A stretch of DNA of 64,000 bases from Ruminococcaceae bacterium AB4001 (GTDB lineage: Bacteria; Bacillota; Clostridia; Saccharofermentanales; Saccharofermentanaceae): the NCBI GenBank assembly GCA_000621765.1, contig JHXJ01000001.1, forward strand, positions 186,001-250,000, in the 5' to 3' direction. How positions within the stretch are numbered: position 1 is the first letter of the stretch; the number at the start of each line of letters is the position of its first letter. The notes beneath the pieces were generated by a model that was not told the origin of the DNA, ran no database searches, and worked only from the letters and a program-made list of their open reading frames with translations. The translations under genes and the position numbers were made by a program. Shown here in pieces: positions 23,212 through 31,887 of this stretch.

Positions 23212-24303
23212 ATGAGTATAAACATTGGTATGTCAGCTGTAAGAATGGGAACAAAAATGATTACCCAGGAACAGCTTAATGAAGTAGTAAAGGAACATGA
23301 ATTATGGTTGAAGGATCATAAGCAAGGGAAACGTGCCGAACTCCATGACTATAGTTTTGGAAGTCTTCTTGAAAAGATTGATCTTGATCTCAGCGGTGTG
23401 AATCTTTCAGAAGCGGATCTCTCAGGATCAAGTTTTTATAAAGCAAAACTCATTGGTGTTAATCTGTCTGGTGCAAATCTGAAAGGCACATCATTCATGG
23501 ACGTTGACCTTACCGATGCGGTTCTTGACGATATTGATATACCCAACGGTTCTATTTCTCACTCGAATCTTACACGTGTGAATGCAAAACGTGCAAACTT
23601 CATCAATTGTCATATGTGGGACAACTGCTATGAAAATGCAGTGTTGAGTGCTTCCCGCTTTATAGCAGCAGAGCTTTGTGACGGTAACTTCCGTGGCGCT
23701 AATCTGAGTAGCTGCGACTTCAGATGGGCGGATCTTGATTATGTTCATTTTGAGAACGCTAATTTATCTAATGCGGATCTGAGATGGACCAAGAATTCTT
23801 ATTGGGCCCGTTTCGAAGGAGCGAACATGGAAGGAATAGAAATTGAAGGCAGCCCCATAGATGATGAAGCAGTTGAAGGCGTCAAGAATCTGTTTATCCC
23901 TATGGTATGTCCGGAAGAAGGTTCATTTATAGCTTGGAAGAAGTGTCGTGACGGGAAGATCGCAAAGATCTTGGTTCCGGAAAATGCTTTACGTACAGGC
24001 GGATGCCGATATACTTGCCGAGCTTCCGAAGTGTTGATCCTTGATATCTTTGACGGAGAAAACACTTGCGAAGAAGCAATAAGTATCAGAGATGAAAACA
24101 TAATCTATCACAAAGGTGAACTGGTGAAGGATGAAGAAGAATTCGACAATAGCCTTCTCCATAACGGTACGGGAATTCATTTCTTTATAACAAGAGCTGA
24201 AGCCGAGAGGGCAGAGTTCGTTGTTGAAAATGATGAACCGGATGAAGAAGACGAAGATTTTGATGACAACATAGGAGATGAGAATAAGAATAATGGAGAT
24301 TGA
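23212..24303 (+). CDS. Pentapeptide repeat protein with DUF5758-like C-terminus
   Basis: A 363-residue protein. ATG 23212 follows GAGGAGGTAAGTGT; the frame upstream crosses the promoter and is not coding. Residues about 55-205 are A(D/N)LxX pentapeptide repeats (VNLSEADLSGSSFYKAKL; ANLSSCDFRWADLDYVHF; ANLSNADLRW), forming a right-handed beta helix. Residues about 225-330 match the DUF5758 pattern (FIAWKKCRDGKIAKILVPE, RYTCRASEVLILD, GIHFFITRAEAE). Pentapeptide plus DUF5758 proteins occur in phages and accessory DNA; the role is unknown, perhaps a scaffold or DNA mimic. It ends in a very acidic tail that overlaps the start of the next gene. Confidence 0.88.
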   Translation: MSINIGMSAVRMGTKMITQEQLNEVVKEHELWLKDHKQGKRAELHDYSFGSLLEKIDLDLSGVNLSEADLSGSSFYKAKLIGVNLSGANLKGTSFMDVDLTDAVLDDIDIPNGSISHSNLTRVNAKRANFINCHMWDNCYENAVLSASRFIAAELCDGNFRGANLSSCDFRWADLDYVHFENANLSNADLRWTKNSYWARFEGANMEGIEIEGSPIDDEAVEGVKNLFIPMVCPEEGSFIAWKKCRDGKIAKILVPENALRTGGCRYTCRASEVLILDIFDGENTCEEAISIRDENIIYHKGELVKDEEEFDNSLLHNGTGIHFFITRAEAERAEFVVENDEPDEEDEDFDDNIGDENKNNGD

Positions 24304-24775
24304 CATAAAGCATGCGTGTTCCTTTACGGGACACAGACCCGAAAGACTTGAGATGGGTGAGGACAAAGTAATTGCCTGGCTCGAAGAACAGATAAAGAAA
24401 GCTGTTGATGACGGCTATACGGATTTCATAACAGGAATGCAGAGAGGCGTGGATATCTGGGCAGGAGAGATAGTAGTAAAGCTCAGAAAAGAAGGTCTTC
24501 CGGTAAAGCTTATCTGTGCCTGTGCCTGGAACGGAATGCAGAATGGATGGGAACAGGAATGGGTCAAAAGATACAGGAATCTTCTAGTTGCATCAAATAA
24601 GACCGTATACGTGAGCACGAAGCCCGGAAGAGCTGCTTTTTTTGAGAGAAACCATTGGATGGTTGATTATTCATCAAGATTAATCGGTGTATATACCGGA
24701 GCTCCAGGTGGAACGAAGGAAACCGTCTGGTACGCAAAGAATCACGGCCTTGAGGTGATTACGATTAAGGAATAG
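24293..24775 (+). CDS. SLOG family protein (DUF1273/YpsA-like)
   Basis: A 160-residue protein starting inside the end of the previous gene, so translationally coupled. It has the DUF1273 pattern: CSFTGHRPERLEMGE, TDFITGMQRGVDIWAGEIVV, ICACAWNGMQNGWEQEW and the C-terminal GAPGGTKETVWYA. SLOG proteins have a Rossmann-like fold and bind nucleotides or NAD-derived ligands. It is one of two clear SLOG proteins in this operon. Confidence 0.9.
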   Translation: MEIDIKHACSFTGHRPERLEMGEDKVIAWLEEQIKKAVDDGYTDFITGMQRGVDIWAGEIVVKLRKEGLPVKLICACAWNGMQNGWEQEWVKRYRNLLVASNKTVYVSTKPGRAAFFERNHWMVDYSSRLIGVYTGAPGGTKETVWYAKNHGLEVITIKE

Positions 24776-24783
24776 AGGTAAAT

Positions 24784-25110
24784 ATGAGAGGCGTTTTCTG
24801 GATAGTCGAAGGTGAACTGAAGGTGTTTCCTTATGAGGAGGGATCAATTTATGGTGTTTCAAAATCAGGAGACAATTACAATCACAGACTTTTGTGGGCT
24901 TATATAAAACCTGCCAGATGCAGAAAGCCGTTTGATTACTATCCTCGTGGAAGAGTCGAATATAAAAAGAATGGCACACCGATAATTTACCTGAATCCTA
25001 ATATTGGCGGTGAATATATTCTTCAGATTAAAAATGCTTTTGATCTGAAGGAGGAACCGGTAATTAGATACGATTACAGCGAACATTACAAATGCTATTT
25101 GGATAGGTGA
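24784..25110 (+). CDS. Small hypothetical protein
   Basis: A 108-residue protein starting after AGAGGTAAAT, 8 bp behind the SLOG gene. It is beta-rich (MRGVFWIVEGELKVFPYEEG; YPRGRVEYKKNGTPIIYLNP). The pattern of a reported value such as VSKSGDNYNHRLLW and a short compact fold resembles many small genomic-island proteins, but I recognise no family. Same operon as its neighbours. Confidence 0.68.
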   Translation: MRGVFWIVEGELKVFPYEEGSIYGVSKSGDNYNHRLLWAYIKPARCRKPFDYYPRGRVEYKKNGTPIIYLNPNIGGEYILQIKNAFDLKEEPVIRYDYSEHYKCYLDR

Positions 25111-25184
25111 TGGTACCAATGGGTTGATCTTTATCATCAGAAGATAAGAATGGCTTGATTAACAATATGAAGTGGGAGCAGACG

Positions 25185-26234
25185 ATGGATTTTGCAGATT
25201 TTATTAATTCTAAAGATATTCGTGAATACCATAAGAAGATCGGCTATGAATACAATTCCCTGGAAGCGGCTTGGCTTGTATCCCAGTGTCGGCGTCTGAC
25301 GCTTAAAGAGAGGTATGAAGCATGGAAGTGGATCATTGATAACATGCCGGATCAGATAGTCAAAAACGGTAGGGAACGCAATCCTTATTTCGGTAAGTCA
25401 CTTCATAAGACACTCACTTCTTATATGATGACACAGAAACTATTTGTAAATGAATTCAAATATGATAGTGGAGAATGGCACTATGCATATAAACCCTGTT
25501 ACCGCGATTACTATGGGACTATGACACTTAAAGATTATATTGGATCGTTTACCAGCTGGGACAAATGTGTGGATTACACTATCAAGAATGAAGAGCCTGA
25601 AGATACGAAACGAATAGAAATTGGCCGGGGATTTCTTAATGATCCTGATTCTTTCAAGCTTAACGGAACTATTGAGATAGATCTCTCAGGTCAGCTTATA
25701 TCAGCAGACTTTGGAGATGATGATGAAAACTTTCGTTATCTGGATAGATTCTTTAAAGATATGTGGTTTGAATTCCCGGTTCCTTTCAAGCCGGGTGATA
25801 TTGTTTGTTTGAAAGATTATTCAATTAACCCAAGGCACCCGATTGTATTGACGGATATAGTTTTTCCGAGAGGATGGGACCATGATGAGTGGCGTAAGAA
25901 CCGTGAATGTGGAGATAGTTCAGATATGCTTATCTGGGGCTATTACATAGGTGACAGTTGCTCTGGAGAGAGTGGGACCGATGATTATTTCGGTATACTT
26001 TCGGATTCATGGTGGAATTATATGGATATCGAATATTATACAAAGGAATTAACCGGTTGCTATCGTGCTTTGAAACCTGTCAGCTCATGGATTAAGGGTG
26101 AATTAGGAGAAGATGTTGCACTTTTGGTTGCAGCTTATCATCGGATTATGATGGAAGAAACTCTTTCCTGGACATTCCCGAATATGATTACGGAAGAAGG
26201 TCTGCGATTAGCCGGCTTAATGAAGGATAAATAG
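25185..26234 (+). CDS. Hypothetical protein with PFKPGDIV-motif domain
   Basis: A 349-residue protein. ATG 25185 follows GTGGGAGCAGACG. The N-terminal 60 residues are helical with YEAWKWIIDNMPD. The C-terminal half shares the layout of the C-terminus of the 13246 gene product, including FEFPVPFKPGDIVCLKDY followed by an aromatic-rich region (HDEWRKNRECGDSSDMLIWG; WWNYMDIEYY) and a helical end. It has no signal peptide. The function of the module is unknown; its use in two separate operons of the same regulon suggests a common binding role. Confidence 0.7.
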   Translation: MDFADFINSKDIREYHKKIGYEYNSLEAAWLVSQCRRLTLKERYEAWKWIIDNMPDQIVKNGRERNPYFGKSLHKTLTSYMMTQKLFVNEFKYDSGEWHYAYKPCYRDYYGTMTLKDYIGSFTSWDKCVDYTIKNEEPEDTKRIEIGRGFLNDPDSFKLNGTIEIDLSGQLISADFGDDDENFRYLDRFFKDMWFEFPVPFKPGDIVCLKDYSINPRHPIVLTDIVFPRGWDHDEWRKNRECGDSSDMLIWGYYIGDSCSGESGTDDYFGILSDSWWNYMDIEYYTKELTGCYRALKPVSSWIKGELGEDVALLVAAYHRIMMEETLSWTFPNMITEEGLRLAGLMKDK

Positions 26235-26237
26235 ATT

Positions 26238-27218
26238 ATGGCAGAAATTGTTAATCATGATATGGAACTGATCCTGAAGGGTGATCAGAAGGCAGCACTC
26301 AGACAGATAGTTAAAAACAGGTTTTTCGCACTTATTAAACTGCCTTCAAAGAAGCCTGATAGATATATCAGCAAATGTTCATCAAGCGTATTTTTTGCAA
26401 GAATGAACAGTCTTAAAAACCGTACTTGTGCAATTAGAAAGGTTGGAGAGATATCCGTTTTTGAAGAATGTGAGTACTATCTGACTGTATTCTTTACAAG
26501 AGGAAAAAAAGACTATCTCAAGGATTTTTTTGACAAAGGAGTAGCGGCGATTGGTATTCCTGAAATAGAAATATCTTATCCGACTGTCGAAGAGTTTTTA
26601 TCTTTTATGAATGATATGGAATTGGTGTTCATCACTAATTATGTGGAAAGGAACGGAAATGTTGAGGCATGCAAAATTCGTCATTTCTTAAATGATGACC
26701 TGCAAATGCGCCGTAATTTTTCCAAAGAGTTCATACTTTATGATGATTACTATGATATAAAGATATATCTTATCAGAGAGGAGCACGAGGGCCTTCCTGC
26801 GCCTTCTTGCCTTAGTCCTGATGATATCTATTATTATGATATTAAAGGCAGGATCTTAAGGATTCTCGAAAGGAACAGCAAAGAGTTCTTTAGCGATGAA
26901 AGTGACTATTTTGTTGAATATGAGACCAGATCTGATGTTATAACGGCCTTGTATTTTGCAACACGATTTCATAGCAACCCGCTTTGGGATGTAAATCCAG
27001 TATGTATATTAAACTTCAGGATTTCCGTCTTTGTCTTGCCCGGAGAAGTATCTCGTCAAAAAATGTCTCAACTACCTGATGAGAAAAAGACTAAGCATAA
27101 ATATACAGAGGAAGAATACTATATAGATTCCATATTCTTTACCTCGGATATGTGTCTTGATCTTGCGGATTTCGAAAAATTGATTGACGGTCACTTCTAT
27201 GATTTCACCTTGGCTTAA
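26238..27218 (+). CDS. Hypothetical protein of the SLOG/pentapeptide operon
   Basis: A 326-residue soluble protein that starts 3 bp after the previous stop. It has basic N-terminal and mixed alpha/beta character (DMELILKGDQKAALRQIVKN; CEYYLTVFFTRGKKDYLKDF), aromatic acidic patches (LYDDYYDIKIYLIREEHEG), and no catalytic signature I can name. It is in the same transcript as pentapeptide, SLOG and DUF2493 genes. Confidence 0.68.
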   Translation: MAEIVNHDMELILKGDQKAALRQIVKNRFFALIKLPSKKPDRYISKCSSSVFFARMNSLKNRTCAIRKVGEISVFEECEYYLTVFFTRGKKDYLKDFFDKGVAAIGIPEIEISYPTVEEFLSFMNDMELVFITNYVERNGNVEACKIRHFLNDDLQMRRNFSKEFILYDDYYDIKIYLIREEHEGLPAPSCLSPDDIYYYDIKGRILRILERNSKEFFSDESDYFVEYETRSDVITALYFATRFHSNPLWDVNPVCILNFRISVFVLPGEVSRQKMSQLPDEKKTKHKYTEEEYYIDSIFFTSDMCLDLADFEKLIDGHFYDFTLA

Positions 27219-27230
27219 TCAGGAGACTAT

Positions 27231-27614
27231 ATGGAAACACGAATAATAGTATGCGGTGGTGTACATTTCAATGACTATGAAGATTTTAAAAGCAAGATGG
27301 ATCCGTTAGTAGCAAGCCACGAAAACGTTACGCTAGTTTCAGGTCATGCGAAAGGAGCAGATACTCTTGCCGAAAAGTATGCAGCCGAAAAAGGAATACC
27401 AATTAAGGTATTCCCTGCTGAATGGACAAAATATGGAAAAGCGGCCGGCCCGATCAGAAATCGAGCCATGTTAGACTATGCTAAAGAACAGACCCCTGTT
27501 GTTGCAGCTTTTTGGAATGGCGAGAGCAGGGGTACCGGAAATATGATTAAGCAGGCCAAAAAGACTGGTGTTGAGTTCCATATATTCCTGCATGAGCCGA
27601 ATAATCCGGTTTGA
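27231..27614 (+). CDS. SLOG family protein (DUF2493/YspA-like)
   Basis: A 127-residue protein starting after CAGGAGACTAT. It has the DUF2493 hallmarks: RIIVCGGVHFNDYEDF, VSGHAKGADTLAEKYAAEKG, FPAEWTKYGKAAGPIRNRAM and AFWNGESRGTGNMI. The GHAKGAD and GxSRGT loops are the predicted nucleotide-binding sites. It is the last gene of the operon from dyad site 13; an AT-rich inverted repeat after it (AAAATAC at 27647 with GTATTTT at 27676) could stop transcription from both sides. Confidence 0.9.
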   Translation: METRIIVCGGVHFNDYEDFKSKMDPLVASHENVTLVSGHAKGADTLAEKYAAEKGIPIKVFPAEWTKYGKAAGPIRNRAMLDYAKEQTPVVAAFWNGESRGTGNMIKQAKKTGVEFHIFLHEPNNPV

Positions 27615-27673
27615 TTTACTTGCTACTGGCTATTGCAAAAAACTGTGAAAATACCAATCATTCTAATGGTAAT

Positions 27674-28723
27674 CTAGTATTTTAGTTTTTCTTTTACTGT
27701 TACATTACCTTTGACAAACTCATAGTTATATGTACTTTTTTGTTCGTTGAACCAATCTTTTTCGTCTGATTTTCCGTTTGATTTTCTTTCTTTAATCATT
27801 TTATTAAGCAACTGATTTCTTAGTTTATTCAATTCGTCAATTTCATCATCTGTCATCAAATCATCATCTTTTTTTATAAAACCTATTTTCTTCAGAAATT
27901 TAGTGTCTTCCTGCACATTTTCACTTTTTCTGGTTTCCAATGGATAACTAGGTGCATGTGGGCCTTCTCGCAACTCCTTTACCACCTTCCACTCGTTGAT
28001 TCGATATATTCCACGAATAATATTATTCTGTAAAGCAACCACATATTTAGCCTTACAAGCTCGATCGAAGCTTAAATTCCAATAACCTTGCGCACTTTCA
28101 TATACATATTGATCATAATCAATTAGTTTATTCTCATATGATTTATCCTTATCATACTGAGCTAATGAGTCTGTTATTTTAATGAATGCTACGGGGATAT
28201 TTATTAATAATGAATCCTCATAGTTAATCTCTTCTATACACACCTCTTTCAAAAACTCTGAAATCTCGTAGGCTCTTGTTGTATGAACTCTGCTATTCTT
28301 TTCTTTTTCTGATGCATGTCCATTAGCAACATTAGTTAGCGTATCCGGGTAAAGGCAGTCATACATATTCAACAAGGCAGACTCACACATAAATGCCTCA
28401 TCAGATGATAATCCCCATTTAATAATATATTTTTCAATGTTCTCCTTATTATTAGTGATTTTTTTTATCTTTTCAGAGATGTCACTATTCAAAGGTTCTT
28501 CATTAGCTTCCTCAATTGCCTTTATTACGTTCTCTGCGTCATTTTCATGAGCAAAAACTCTAGTTCCTGTACCTTTTCCAATATAGAACGGAATAATCTC
28601 TTTTTCCTTTTTTGTTGCTAACATATACACATAATACTTATCTTCTTCACTTGGATTACGGTCACTGTTTTCCAACAACGTTTTAGCAATTCGATTTAAT
28701 TCAGCGTTTGTAATTTCTATCAT
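27674..28723 (-). CDS. GIY-YIG nuclease-domain protein (LEM-3-like)
   Basis: A 349-residue protein. ATG 28723 is preceded by AGGAG. Residues about 30-120 read YYVYMLATKKEKEIIPFYIG then KGTGTRVFAHENDAEN, and later ESALLNMYDCLYPDTLTNVA with the Glu and Asn of the catalytic pocket, as in LEM-3-like GIY-YIG domains, which nick DNA. A second domain (about 160-260) includes SAQGYWNLSFDRACKAKYVV followed by ALQNNIIRGIYRI, resembling the beta-barrel paired with GIY-YIG in some accessory proteins. The 5' region has a motif related to, but two bases shorter than, the dyad element (see rejected list). Confidence 0.75.
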   Translation of the reverse strand: MIEITNAELNRIAKTLLENSDRNPSEEDKYYVYMLATKKEKEIIPFYIGKGTGTRVFAHENDAENVIKAIEEANEEPLNSDISEKIKKITNNKENIEKYIIKWGLSSDEAFMCESALLNMYDCLYPDTLTNVANGHASEKEKNSRVHTTRAYEISEFLKEVCIEEINYEDSLLINIPVAFIKITDSLAQYDKDKSYENKLIDYDQYVYESAQGYWNLSFDRACKAKYVVALQNNIIRGIYRINEWKVVKELREGPHAPSYPLETRKSENVQEDTKFLKKIGFIKKDDDLMTDDEIDELNKLRNQLLNKMIKERKSNGKSDEKDWFNEQKSTYNYEFVKGNVTVKEKLKY

Positions 28724-28867
28724 AAGAATCACTCTCCTATCTTATTGAACATAATGATGGATTTTAACCATTGAATGTGATTGCTCATACTCTGTATTTA
28801 CCTTAAGGTAACAATTATGGAAAAGATAATGAAGTACAAATAAGTATCGTTATGACCTATGATTTAA

Positions 28868-28927
28868 CTACTCCTCATCGTCGTCATAACCAAGGCCCTT
28901 CAGTCTTATTGTTAATTCAGCCTCCAT
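28868..28927 (-). CDS. Nineteen-residue frame overlapping the end of the WYL gene
   Basis: ATG 28927 opens MEAELTIRLKGLGYDDDEE in the +1 frame relative to the last codons of the WYL gene and ends at TAG 28868. It could be a micropeptide, or the remains of a C-terminal tail of the WYL protein shifted out of frame. The evidence is only the acidic, protein-like sequence. Confidence 0.25.
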   Translation of the reverse strand: MEAELTIRLKGLGYDDDEE

Positions 28928-29948
28928 ACGCCTTCTTAACTTTCTTCGCCCAATCCTTCATCTCATCAACCAGTCTCTGAGGCTCAAGAATCACCACATC
29001 GGGGGAGTATGACTTAGCGAACTGGATCATAGCGTTTTCTGTTACTTCTGTAGAGACGATGACATAAGTGTCGGTCTCTTCTTCGAATCTGACATCTTTT
29101 CCAAAAACATCGATTATGTCCGTAACCATAGGCGGAGTAATCTTGAATCTGACGTGGCAGTCACCGGAAGCGTACATTTTTATGTGAGTCTTCATATATT
29201 CGCCAAGATTGAAGCGATCGCCATTGGCATCTTTAAGCTTAGAGAACGGTTTTCGCTTTTTGTCTTCAAGAATTCGAATGTCCGCGATACGGTCAATACG
29301 ATAGTTGGATAGGATGTTGTAATCGTCATTGTTGCAAATGAGATAGTATTTGCCATCTTTAGCAACCATCTGATATGGGTTGATTATGTAATCTTTGGGA
29401 TTACCGTCTTCTCCAAGCTTGGGGTGATTCTTTTTGTCAGTTCCGTAGTTTACATAATGGAAAGATACCTGACGCTCGTTGGAGATGGCTTCGTCCAATA
29501 TCTGAATTGTATAGAAGAGCTGTTTGTTATAAACCTCAGTATCAGGAAGAGTCTTAATGTGTTTTACGTAAGACTTAAAGTGCTCGCTCGAGAGTCCTTC
29601 GAGCTTCTCAATAAGTTCTTGGCATCGTTTATAGGGGACATGATTTGAGAACAGAAGTCCATCTATCAGTAAACGTAATTCGGCTTCTGTGAAATCTCTT
29701 GCCAGATAGAAGTCTGACCAGACATCGTTTCCGTTGCTGCGCGGAGTTTCCGTATATGCGATAGGGCAACCGATCTCTAATAGGTATTCGATGTTGCGAC
29801 GAACCGTTTTGCGGTCTAGCGGCGGATCAAACGATTTATTGAGTTCATCCAGAATGTCCTTCTGATCCAGTGTGTGGTTTTCGTCTGTTCGTCTTTTTAA
29901 GATATCCAGGATCATGGACGGGATCATTTTCTTTTTGCTGGTAGACAT
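28917..29948 (-). CDS. WYL-domain transcriptional regulator
   Basis: A 343-residue protein of usual WYL length. ATG 29948 (MSTSKKKMIPSMILDILKRR) is preferred because an upstream ATG at 29984 lies at the transcription start of its promoter. Parts: N-terminal helix-turn-helix (LDQKDILDELNKSFDPPLDR); WYL domain (about 150-240, INPYQMVAKDGKYYLICNND and ILSNYRIDRIADIRIL); WCX domain (VRFKITPPMVTDIIDVFGKD; DVVILEPQRLVDEMKDWAKK). It diverges from the DnaB-like gene across dyad site 14, so it may control its own and the divergent promoter. It is clearly homologous to the WYL-LRR protein at 8822. Confidence 0.9.
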   Translation of the reverse strand: MSTSKKKMIPSMILDILKRRTDENHTLDQKDILDELNKSFDPPLDRKTVRRNIEYLLEIGCPIAYTETPRSNGNDVWSDFYLARDFTEAELRLLIDGLLFSNHVPYKRCQELIEKLEGLSSEHFKSYVKHIKTLPDTEVYNKQLFYTIQILDEAISNERQVSFHYVNYGTDKKNHPKLGEDGNPKDYIINPYQMVAKDGKYYLICNNDDYNILSNYRIDRIADIRILEDKKRKPFSKLKDANGDRFNLGEYMKTHIKMYASGDCHVRFKITPPMVTDIIDVFGKDVRFEEETDTYVIVSTEVTENAMIQFAKSYSPDVVILEPQRLVDEMKDWAKKVKKAYGG

Positions 29949-30004
29949 GGTCGGTTCCCCGCTTTCTGTAAAGGATATCTTCATTGTACATATTATTTAT
30001 TTCA

Positions 30005-30024
30005 ATGGTGTGAAATTGGTACAT
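30005..30024. promoter_or_regulatory. 20-bp dyad promoter element, site 14 (bidirectional)
   Basis: Plus: ATG-GTGT-GAAATT-GGTA-CAT, 9 nt, then TAAACT at 30034-30039 for the DnaB-like gene. Minus: ATG-TACC-AATTTC-ACAC-CAT, 9 nt, then TAATAT (plus 29990-29995) for the WYL gene. Confidence 0.8.
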
Positions 30025-30076
30025 ACCCGTGAGTAAACTTTGTGTAAATGAAAAGGGAAGCGGGGGTAGCAATAAT

Positions 30077-30928
30077 ATGAGCAATAAGACAATTATGACT
30101 GGCTTTTCAGGTCTTGATAAGGTTTTAGGTGGATTAAGACCGGGAACTTTGAATGTGATTTCAGGCAGACCAGGCATGGGGAAGACGAGCCTGGCTCTGA
30201 ATATTGCTATTAATGCTGCGAAAACCAGTGGTAAAGCAGTTGTATATTATTCAATGGAAAAAGCACGCACTGAAATTGTTAAAAGATTGTTCTTGCCGGA
30301 ACTGTTGAATACTAACGAATCAGATACGGCAGAATCTATTAAGACCATACTCAACGGGTTTGAGGATTTACCAATTTATATTGATGACCGCTCAAACCTT
30401 GTACCAGAACTGATAATGGAAAGATTTGATGATCTCTTAGCTGAGAAAATTGACATTGGTTTGGTTGTTGTTGATTATTTACAACTCTTTTCCTATACGA
30501 AGAATTGCTTTGAATTTCTCCCTGATTCTTTTTGTACAGATGACGTGCCCCTTATAGAGATAGCGATGGCTGCCAGCACTCACACACTGAAAATGCTTGC
30601 ACAGAAGTATGAAGTTCCGGTTGTTGTTATATCGCAATGTTGGAAAAGTGCGGATTATCGAAAAGATCATGTTCCGGTTCTCGGTGATATTCGTTGCAAA
30701 CTACTCATACAGGAAGCTGATAGTGTGATATTTATCGTCAAACCTGTTTATTATGTTGATGATCCGGGATCAAACATTGAAGATGTTGGTCATGACCGTG
30801 ATGCAAAGTTAATTGTAGCAAAAAACAACTTTGGCAATAGTAACGTTTCGATAGCCGTGAGGTGGCATATTCGGACAGCATCGTTTACAGATACCGATTC
30901 AGATATTCAACCTTTAATCCGAGAATGA
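30077..30928 (+). CDS. DnaB-like RecA-fold ATPase lacking the N-terminal domain
   Basis: A 283-residue protein. ATG 30077 is chosen because an upstream GTG (30029) precedes the predicted transcription start. It corresponds only to the C-terminal motor domain of DnaB: FSGLDKVLGGLRPGTLNVIS, Walker A GRPGMGKTS, catalytic VYYSMEK with Glu, Walker B LVVVDYLQLF, and IVAKNNFGNSNVSIAV near the end. The N-terminal collar that binds primase and helps loading is absent, and the SQ region carries CWKSADYRKDHVPVLGDIR in place of the usual LNR-x-E. It may be a KaiC/RadA-like ATPase or a replisome mimic. The dyad site of the next gene begins on its stop codon. Confidence 0.82.
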   Translation: MSNKTIMTGFSGLDKVLGGLRPGTLNVISGRPGMGKTSLALNIAINAAKTSGKAVVYYSMEKARTEIVKRLFLPELLNTNESDTAESIKTILNGFEDLPIYIDDRSNLVPELIMERFDDLLAEKIDIGLVVVDYLQLFSYTKNCFEFLPDSFCTDDVPLIEIAMAASTHTLKMLAQKYEVPVVVISQCWKSADYRKDHVPVLGDIRCKLLIQEADSVIFIVKPVYYVDDPGSNIEDVGHDRDAKLIVAKNNFGNSNVSIAVRWHIRTASFTDTDSDIQPLIRE

Positions 30929-30947
30929 TGTGACAATTTTAGTGCAT
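30928..30947 (+). promoter_or_regulatory. 20-bp dyad promoter element, site 15
   Basis: ATG-TGAC-AATTTT-AGTG-CAT, 9 nt, then TATCCT at 30957-30962. It overlaps the TGA of the DnaB-like gene and serves the pair 31009/31250. Confidence 0.72.
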
Positions 30948-31008
30948 TCCTGCCTTTATCCTATAAGTGAAAACAAAAGCAAATATTGGAAGATAAAGGA
31001 GGTGTCCC

Positions 31009-31269
31009 ATGACTAGCGCAAAAGTAACAAGGATTCCCACAGCGAAAAAGCCGGATGAGAATCATTTCGAAGACCCTAAGATTGTCAAGATTGCTATGCT
31101 GTCTTTGATTCTTACAGATAAGAATACAGATTTAGAGACCAAGCATCTTTGTGTCATGGCAGCCTTGAGAATGAAGTATATTACCGAAGAAGAGGCCAAT
31201 CAGCTCCTTCTGTACAGAGTTGAACTTGAAGAATACAGGAAACACGAAGATGAAGAATTATCTTCTTGA
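31009..31269 (+). CDS. Small hypothetical protein
   Basis: An 86-residue helical protein starting after AAAGGAGGTGTCCC. LETKHLCVMAALRMKYITEE and LLLYRVELEEYRKHEDEE suggest a small helical bundle. No family is recognised. Its last 20 nt overlap the start of the macro-domain gene, so translation is coupled. Confidence 0.65.
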   Translation: MTSAKVTRIPTAKKPDENHFEDPKIVKIAMLSLILTDKNTDLETKHLCVMAALRMKYITEEEANQLLLYRVELEEYRKHEDEELSS

Positions 31270-31861
31270 CAGTAGAGCCGTTATGGAGGACTGCTGGAAT
31301 GCCTATTTCAGTAATGAACCTGATGTAACCGTCGTATGTGATGAGCTAGCACATTTTCTCGATACCTTTGAAGTGGATTGTGTGGTATCGCCCGCTAATT
31401 CATACGGATTAATGGATGGTGGGTTTGATCTGGCTTTATCAGAGTATTTCGGCTGGGAACTACAGAAACTCGTTCAGGAATACATTTTGAAAAACTTCAG
31501 AGGCGAACAACCTATAGCAACCAGTTTCATTATCGATACCGGCAAGGAGGGTATCAGGCTCATACATACTCCAACGATGCGAATACCATTTCCCGTAAAA
31601 GATCCCATGATTGTTTATCAATGCATGCGGACAACCCTTTTAACTGCTCTCGAAAACAACATCAAAACTATTGTTATTCCTGCCTTTTGCGGAGAGTGTG
31701 GAGATGTGTCTTCCAAAGTTATCGGGAGGCTTATGTACGAAGCGTATAAGCAGGTAATGGATCCGCCAACTAGGATTGATTGGGATTATGCTGAGAGGTG
31801 GTTCCCAGAATTGCAGTATGTCATGGAAAGCTGGAAAAGGAAAGAAGACGAAAGATTTTAA
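31250..31861 (+). CDS. Macro domain protein
   Basis: A 203-residue protein. ATG 31250 lies inside the end of the previous gene. The core VDCVVSPANSYGLMDGGFDL, then LIHTPTMRIP and TIVIPAFCGECGDVSSKVIG are the macro-domain ADP-ribose pocket (PANSYGLMDGG is the loop containing the Asn and Gly-rich segment; FCGECGD is the distal loop). Such domains bind ADP-ribose and often remove it from proteins or nucleic acids, or hydrolyse related NAD metabolites. Together with NADAR and SLOG proteins it suggests NAD-derived chemistry is central to this island. Confidence 0.88.
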   Translation: MKNYLLDSRAVMEDCWNAYFSNEPDVTVVCDELAHFLDTFEVDCVVSPANSYGLMDGGFDLALSEYFGWELQKLVQEYILKNFRGEQPIATSFIIDTGKEGIRLIHTPTMRIPFPVKDPMIVYQCMRTTLLTALENNIKTIVIPAFCGECGDVSSKVIGRLMYEAYKQVMDPPTRIDWDYAERWFPELQYVMESWKRKEDERF

Positions 31862-31887
31862 GCTTTGTGAAATAAAAGAGTAAGTAT

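Noticed and set aside
28745-28800. Seventeenth dyad site before the GIY-YIG gene
   Set aside because: On the minus strand a CAT lies 9 nt before TAAGAT, but the upstream ATG is 2 nt too close, so the dyad is broken. Possibly a diverged copy.
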